From NCBI GenBank assembly GCA_014534415.1, contig JACVRM010000096.1:1-8113 (forward strand): a stretch of 8,113 nucleotides of DNA. The letters are read 5' to 3'. Positions 4,645-8,113 of this stretch are shown here, in pieces. The stretch comes from Thermoleophilia bacterium. GTDB taxonomy: Bacteria > Actinomycetota > Thermoleophilia > Gaiellales > Gaiellaceae. A program made the position numbers and the translations under genes. Within the stretch, counting starts at the first letter, position 1. Every line of letters begins with the position of its first letter. The notes below the pieces were generated by a model. That model had not been told where the DNA came from. It saw nothing but the letters and a program-made list of their open reading frames with translations, and did no database searches.

Positions 4645-6585
4645 CTACGCGGATCCGCTGCGAACCTGGATGTTCCCCTTGAGCAGGACCCCCGAGGCCA
4701 AGTAGTCGCCGAACGTGATCGTGAACGTGTCTGCCGACCCCGGCTCGCCGAAATCCTCGACCTTGACGGTGAACGGGACGTCTGCGACGCCGTTGACCTC
4801 GGCCTTGCCGGTGAACGTCGCCGTCTTCCCGGTGGCGTCGACGACGAACGTCTGGAAGGACGTCGCCCGCAGCTTCTTGCCGGCCGCCTTGTCGTTGAAC
4901 GTCAGGTCGCCGGTCGGGAGGCCGGCCGCGTACTCGACGCCGAAGCCGAAGTTCGCCGTCCCGCCCGCCGATGTTCCGCGGAGGATCGTCAGCTGCGCGA
5001 GCTCGCCGTCCACGCGGCCGCCGCCATTGGCGCGGCCGGGCGTGTTCGCCGGGACGGCGAGGCAGCCGGGGCCCGTGCACTCGGCGAAGCCGTAGACGTC
5101 GAAGCCGCGCCCCATGTCGCCCGCGTAGATGAAGCCCTTGTACTCCTTCGCGGACCACGTTTCCGCGCCCGGCATCACGTTCCAGCCGAGCGTGTTGCCC
5201 CACGTGGTGCGATCGTCCTCGACGGTCCCGTCGCTCGACGTGGGCGGCGCCGAGAAGTCGACGTACCAGACGCCGGCGCCGTAGTGGGCCGTCACGAACT
5301 GCCGGCTTGGGAGCCTCGAGACGCCGTCGAACCCTGCCTGGATCGCTCCCGGACCCGCGCCGCCGTTGCCGCCGTTGCGAAAGACGTGGATCGTGCAGGC
5401 CCGCTCGGTCCGGCCGACGTCCTCGAGCGCGGACGCGAGCGGATCGACGGCGAGGAGCGGGTTCGGGTAGAGCCACGTGCCGAGCTTCTTCGGGGTGGCC
5501 GGGCTCGCTCCGGCGCTCTTGGCGACGCCGTCGAGCTGGGCGAGCGCCCAGAAATGCGCACCGCCGATCTTGCCGTCGGGGCCCTGGTTGCAGCCGGTCT
5601 CGTCGAGCCCTCCACCCGCCTCGTCCGTGATCGCAAAGATCGCCCCATCGGAGCTCGTGTCCGACTGGTGCGAGATCTGGATGTTCTGTCCGTCCCCGCC
5701 CGCCGTGGTCGGAAGCGTGTTCGGGATGGTCGCGATCAGGCGCGGCTGCTCGTTCGCCGGCAGATTGAGGATGTTCGTGACGTCGACGATCCGCGTGGAG
5801 CTGACGGCCGCGCTGTAGAGCGTGTTGCCGTCGCGCGAGAAGGAGACGTCGTGCGCCTGGTCGACGATCGCCGTGGGGATGTGGCGCACGCGCGTCGGCG
5901 TCGCGCCGCGGACGTCGACGACCTCGATCCCGTTGAACGACGTGTTGCTCGAGATCCACTGCCCGCTCGGATGGATGGTGACGGTGTGCGTCCCGCCGCT
6001 GCTGAGCTGGCTCAGGAAGCAGTCGACGCTCTCGGTCCGGAACGTCGCCGTCTGCGGGTCGAAGTGGAGCTTGACGACGTCGAAGCCGCCCCTCTGGCTC
6101 GACTGGAGCAGGTTCTTCTCCTTCAGGCACGTCGAGACGTGCGGGCCCACGACGAGCCAGTCAAAGGCCACGACGAGCAGGTCGCCGCGCACGTGCACGT
6201 CGTTCTGCCAGCCCGGATCCGCGTAGCCGCCGGCGGCCTTCGGGTGTGCCGGGTCGGTGACGTCGAAGATTCTCGTGCCCGCGCCCATCGTGCCGACGAA
6301 CGCGTAGTCGTGGACCTTGCCCGCGGCGTCGGTGCGGGACTGGAACTCCATGTCCGTCCCCACGAACCCGCAGACGTTCGCGATATGGACGATGTTCTTC
6401 GCCGCGCGCGGCACCTGCCCCGTGGTCGACACGAGCTCGCACGGGAGCGCGGCATTGCGCGCCGGGTCGAGCTCGTCGCCGACGGCGGCGGCGCCCGCTA
6501 CCGCGAAGGGCGTCAGCGCGAGGACGAGTCCTGTCGCAAGCCCGATGCGCTTCGCAAGCGATCGCTTCCGTCTCCTCGTTTCCAT
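4645..6585 (-). CDS. Secreted LVIVD-type beta-propeller protein with C-terminal post-COAP-1-like domain
   Basis: The product has 646 residues. The N-terminus METRRRKRSLAKRIGLATGL plus a hydrophobic stretch ending AVAGAAA (to about 34) is a Sec-type signal peptide without a Tat motif. Residues from about 60 to 500 hold repeated blade-like units of the LVIVD kind, for example YAFVGTMGAGTRIFDVTDP (94-112), GDLLVVAFD (134-142), NGIEVVDVRG (218-227), TLYSAAVSSTRIVDVTN (255-271), GVWYVDFSAP (438-447) and GFIYAGDMGRGFDVYGF (484-500). Residues 541-640 (TANFGFGVEYAAG to LLKGNIQV) resemble the beta-rich post-COAP-1 domain of actinobacterial exoproteins. Eight cysteines remain after the signal peptide, including CTGPGC (503-508), and could form disulfides. 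It probably acts outside the cell as a binding or scaffold protein; no enzymatic motif is evident. The ATG at 6585 is fixed by a strong ribosome site and the signal peptide. A longer reading from 6732 would place coding sequence over the promoter. Confidence 0.88.
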   Translation of the reverse strand: METRRRKRSLAKRIGLATGLVLALTPFAVAGAAAVGDELDPARNAALPCELVSTTGQVPRAAKNIVHIANVCGFVGTDMEFQSRTDAAGKVHDYAFVGTMGAGTRIFDVTDPAHPKAAGGYADPGWQNDVHVRGDLLVVAFDWLVVGPHVSTCLKEKNLLQSSQRGGFDVVKLHFDPQTATFRTESVDCFLSQLSSGGTHTVTIHPSGQWISSNTSFNGIEVVDVRGATPTRVRHIPTAIVDQAHDVSFSRDGNTLYSAAVSSTRIVDVTNILNLPANEQPRLIATIPNTLPTTAGGDGQNIQISHQSDTSSDGAIFAITDEAGGGLDETGCNQGPDGKIGGAHFWALAQLDGVAKSAGASPATPKKLGTWLYPNPLLAVDPLASALEDVGRTERACTIHVFRNGGNGGAGPGAIQAGFDGVSRLPSRQFVTAHYGAGVWYVDFSAPPTSSDGTVEDDRTTWGNTLGWNVMPGAETWSAKEYKGFIYAGDMGRGFDVYGFAECTGPGCLAVPANTPGRANGGGRVDGELAQLTILRGTSAGGTANFGFGVEYAAGLPTGDLTFNDKAAGKKLRATSFQTFVVDATGKTATFTGKAEVNGVADVPFTVKVEDFGEPGSADTFTITFGDYLASGVLLKGNIQVRSGSA

Positions 6586-6589
6586 CAAA

Positions 6590-6598
6590 CTCCTCCTC
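6590..6598 (-). promoter_or_regulatory. Strong ribosome binding site of the secreted propeller gene
   Basis: GAGGAGGAG on the minus strand ends 4 bp before the ATG at 6585 and complements the 3' end of 16S rRNA. It is the only strong ribosome site seen at a gene start in the window. It decides the start in favour of METRRRKR over longer in-frame readings. Confidence 0.85.
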
Positions 6599-6694
6599 GT
6601 CCGCTCGTAGTCGTTCCTACGCTCGCGCCTCTGCTTCGGGAGCGATACCGAGCCCGCCAAAGCCACGAGATTCCGATAGTGATGCGTCCGGGGA

Positions 6695-6722
6695 AGTAAA
6701 GCACCACTGGGGCGGGTGTCAA
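6695..6722 (-). promoter_or_regulatory. Probable housekeeping promoter of the secreted propeller gene
   Basis: On the minus strand a perfect TTGACA -35 box (6717-6722) is followed after 16 bp by TTTACT (6695-6700), a 4-of-6 match to the -10 consensus. Transcription would start near 6688 and give a leader of about 100 nt before the ATG. The leader holds a small CGTAG/CTACG stem-loop (6606-6621) just upstream of the ribosome site. I recognised no riboswitch class. The -35 box lies 37 bp beyond the stop codon of the aminotransferase upstream, so this gene can be transcribed independently. Confidence 0.6.
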
Positions 6723-6759
6723 CCTTCACCAATCCTCTGCCAACGCTGCGAAAAATGCG

Positions 6760-7851
6760 CTAACCCAAGTGTTTCTGCCCCCGGAAACCACTCGTGACGG
6801 GCCTCAAGGCCTCCGCAACGCGGTCCTGGTCGGCGTCCGTCAGCCGCGCGTGGAGCGGCAGGGCGAGCGCGCGCTCGTACGCGGCGTCCGCGCCCGGGAA
6901 GGGCCCGTGGTCGGCGTAGGCGCCGAGCCGGTGCAGCGCATAGGTGCCGATTTGCGCCTCCACGCCGGCCCGGCGGAGCGCCGTGAGCGCCTCGGCGCGA
7001 GGCTCGAGCTGAACCACGTAGGCCTGCCAGCCGTGCACGTCGCCGTCGGCGGCCCGTGGAGTCGCGACCGCTCCGGCGAGGCGCTGCTCGTAGCCCGCCG
7101 CGATCCGCGACCGCCTTGCGAGCAGCTCGTCGAGGCGACGCACCTGCGGTAATCCGACGGCGCAGAGAATGTCCGAGAGCCGGTAGTTGAGCCCGGGCCG
7201 TGGCAGGTCGCGGAGGTCGGGCGGCTGCCACCCGTGGTGCCGGAGCTGCCGGACCGCGTCCGCGATCTCCGCATCGCTCGTCACGACGGCGCCCCCCTCC
7301 CCCGTCGTGACGACCTTGCGCGGGTGGAACGAGAGGCAGCCGAGCATGCCGAGCCCCCCGCACGGGCGGCCGCGACGCCGCGCACCGAGCGCGCCCGCCG
7401 CGTCCTCGATGAGCGCAACACGCTCGGGGACCGCCGCCTCGAGCTGCTCCCAATCGACCGGCCGGCCGAAAAGGTGGACGGCGAGCACGGCGCGCGTCCT
7501 GGGCGTCACCGCAGCGGCGACGCGCTCGACGTCGATGTTCATCGTCCGGGCGTCGACGTCCACGAGCACCGGCCGCGCGCCGGCGAGCGCGACGACGTTC
7601 GCAGTGGCCGGAAACGTGTACGCCGGGACGATCACCTCGTCCCCCTCTCCGATCCCGAGCGCGAGCACGGCGAGGTGCAACGCCGCGGTTCCGGACGACA
7701 CCGCGACCGCGTGCTCCGTCCCGCAGGCACGAGCGAGCTCGGTCTCGAACTCCGGCACCTTCGGGCCCATCGTCAGGTGCCCGGTTGCGAGGACGTCGGC
7801 GACGGCGCCGGCCTCTGCATCGCCGACATCGGGCCACGCCAGGCGAATCAT
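6760..7851 (-). CDS. DegT/DnrJ/EryC1 family PLP-dependent sugar aminotransferase
   Basis: The 363-residue product is complete and of normal family length. It has VLATGHLTMGPKVPEFE (20-36), VSSGTAALHLAVLALGIGEG (51-70) with the phosphate-binding SGTAALH, and IVPAYTFPATANVV (74-87). ALIEDAAGALGAR (146-158) contains the aspartate D150 that pairs with the pyridine nitrogen. SFHPRKVVTTGEGG (174-187) holds the Schiff-base lysine K179, and NYRLSDI (222-228) follows. It would convert a 3- or 4-keto sugar nucleotide to the amino sugar with glutamate as donor. The start is ATG at 7851, which places MIRLAWPDVGDAE at the family's usual N-terminus. A longer in-frame reading from 7962 would run through the palindrome at 7891-7917 and the end of the upstream SDR gene, and is unlikely. 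No clear ribosome site is visible. The gene follows an SDR gene on the same strand after 91 bp. The family is certain; the position aminated is unknown. Confidence 0.95.
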   Translation of the reverse strand: MIRLAWPDVGDAEAGAVADVLATGHLTMGPKVPEFETELARACGTEHAVAVSSGTAALHLAVLALGIGEGDEVIVPAYTFPATANVVALAGARPVLVDVDARTMNIDVERVAAAVTPRTRAVLAVHLFGRPVDWEQLEAAVPERVALIEDAAGALGARRRGRPCGGLGMLGCLSFHPRKVVTTGEGGAVVTSDAEIADAVRQLRHHGWQPPDLRDLPRPGLNYRLSDILCAVGLPQVRRLDELLARRSRIAAGYEQRLAGAVATPRAADGDVHGWQAYVVQLEPRAEALTALRRAGVEAQIGTYALHRLGAYADHGPFPGADAAYERALALPLHARLTDADQDRVAEALRPVTSGFRGQKHLG

Positions 7852-7890
7852 GCGGCGGCCGGCTGGCGCGCCCGGTTCCACGCGACCCAG

Positions 7891-7917
7891 CACGGGGGAA
7901 ACCACGTTTCCCCCGTG
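7891..7917. repeat. Perfect 12-bp inverted repeat between SDR and aminotransferase genes (hairpin or operator)
   Basis: CACGGGGGAAAC (7891-7902) and GTTTCCCCCGTG (7906-7917) are perfect inverted copies separated by the three bases CAC. The repeat begins 25 bp beyond the stop of the upstream SDR gene and ends 39 bp before the aminotransferase ATG. As RNA it makes a stable hairpin that could end or attenuate transcription, although no T-run follows in the minus direction. As DNA it could be an operator for a dimeric regulator. The sequence cannot decide between these. Confidence 0.7.
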
Positions 7918-7942
7918 AGCCCCCTTCCTATGGCGCCAAGGC

Positions 7943-8113
7943 TCATCGCGCGACGCCCGCAATTCGTTGCGTCCGGTACCAGGCGATCGTGCGCGCGAGG
8001 CCGTCGTCGAGGTCGACGTGCGCCTCCCACCCCAGCAGCTCGCGCGCCTTCTCGACGTTCGGGATCCGGATCTCCACGTCGGCGTAATGGAGCGGCTGGA
8101 ACACGATCTCGCC
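7943..8113 (-). CDS. NAD-dependent epimerase/dehydratase (extended SDR), C-terminal fragment (5' end beyond right edge)
   Basis: The last 56 codons are present and end in TGA at 7945-7943. The translation includes GEIVFQPLHYADVEIRIPNV, then EKARELLGWEAHVDLDDGLARTIAWYR, the characteristic C-terminal end of extended SDR sugar-nucleotide enzymes (K/A-A-x-xLLGW, then GLxxTIxWYR). The same ending, GLARTVAWYR, occurs in the complete SDR at 1570-2589, but the surrounding residues differ, so this is a distinct paralogue. The cofactor and catalytic motifs lie outside the window, so dehydratase, epimerase and decarboxylase cannot be distinguished. It shares the strand with the downstream aminotransferase and probably supplies or shapes its keto-sugar substrate. 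Confidence 0.88.
   Translation of the reverse strand, partial: GEIVFQPLHYADVEIRIPNVEKARELLGWEAHVDLDDGLARTIAWYRTQRIAGVAR

Noticed and set aside
4636..6699. Plus-strand open frame of 687 codons opposite the secreted propeller gene
   Set aside because: It is rich in Arg, Asp and Val with no domain signatures, and the minus-strand gene has a signal peptide, ribosome site and repeats. It is a shadow frame.
6586..6732. In-frame ATG at 6732 as the start of the secreted protein
   Set aside because: It would add 49 residues without family character ahead of the signal peptide and translate through the promoter and leader. The ATG at 6585 has a strong ribosome site and is followed by a proper signal sequence.
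6723..6762. Possible terminator after the aminotransferase gene, around a short T-run on the minus strand
   Set aside because: The T-run follows the TAG stop almost directly, and I find no convincing stem before it.
7852..7962. In-frame ATG at 7962 as the start of the complete aminotransferase
   Set aside because: It would overlap the end of the upstream SDR gene and include the palindrome. The conserved family N-terminus begins at the ATG at 7851.

Overview
The window looks like chromosomal DNA from a very GC-rich actinobacterium. GC content is around 70% by eye, third codon positions are almost all G or C, and every true gene casts long open shadow frames on both strands. The mix of sugar-nucleotide genes and a secreted LVIVD propeller with a post-COAP-1-like tail would fit a soil lineage such as Thermoleophilia. 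That placement is inference and no marker gene confirms it. Six complete or nearly complete genes and one fragment are called with good support, and the coding density is high. I see no tRNA, rRNA, CRISPR array, insertion sequence or phage gene.

Left part, positions 1-3606, minus strand. Read in the direction of transcription, it holds a polyprenol-phosphate-type family 2 glycosyltransferase (3606-2632), an RmlB-like extended SDR sugar-nucleotide dehydratase/epimerase (2589-1570), an ATP-grasp ligase whose GTG start overlaps the end of the SDR gene (1618-419), and the first 126 codons of a DegT/DnrJ/EryC1 sugar aminotransferase that runs off the left edge (378-1). This reads as a cassette that builds an amino sugar on a nucleotide carrier, possibly conjugates it through the ATP-grasp enzyme, and loads a sugar onto a lipid carrier at the membrane.

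Middle part. A 79-bp divergent gap separates the glycosyltransferase from a plus-strand eIF-2B/MtnA/ribose-1,5-bisphosphate isomerase family gene (3686-4555). In that protein the Cys expected of the isomerases is Ser. Its 3' end faces the 3' end of a large secreted protein gene (6585-4645, minus strand), and a 13-bp perfect stem-loop sits between them. The secreted protein has a signal peptide, an LVIVD-type beta-propeller region and a C-terminal beta-rich domain. It has the clearest expression signals in the window: a perfect TTGACA box, a leader of about 100 nt and a strong Shine-Dalgarno sequence.

Right part, minus strand. A complete DegT/DnrJ/EryC1 aminotransferase (7851-6760) lies downstream of the last 56 codons of another SDR sugar-nucleotide enzyme (8113-7943). 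A perfect 12-bp inverted repeat lies between them. The SDR plus aminotransferase pairing therefore occurs twice in 8 kb, as expected inside a surface-polysaccharide or glycoconjugate locus.

No wholly new system can be demonstrated from this window. The points most worth a second look are the ATP-grasp enzyme among the amino-sugar genes, the altered active-site motifs of the SDR and of the eIF-2B-like protein, the secreted propeller protein, the matched near-leaderless promoter motifs, and the perfect palindrome at 7891-7917.
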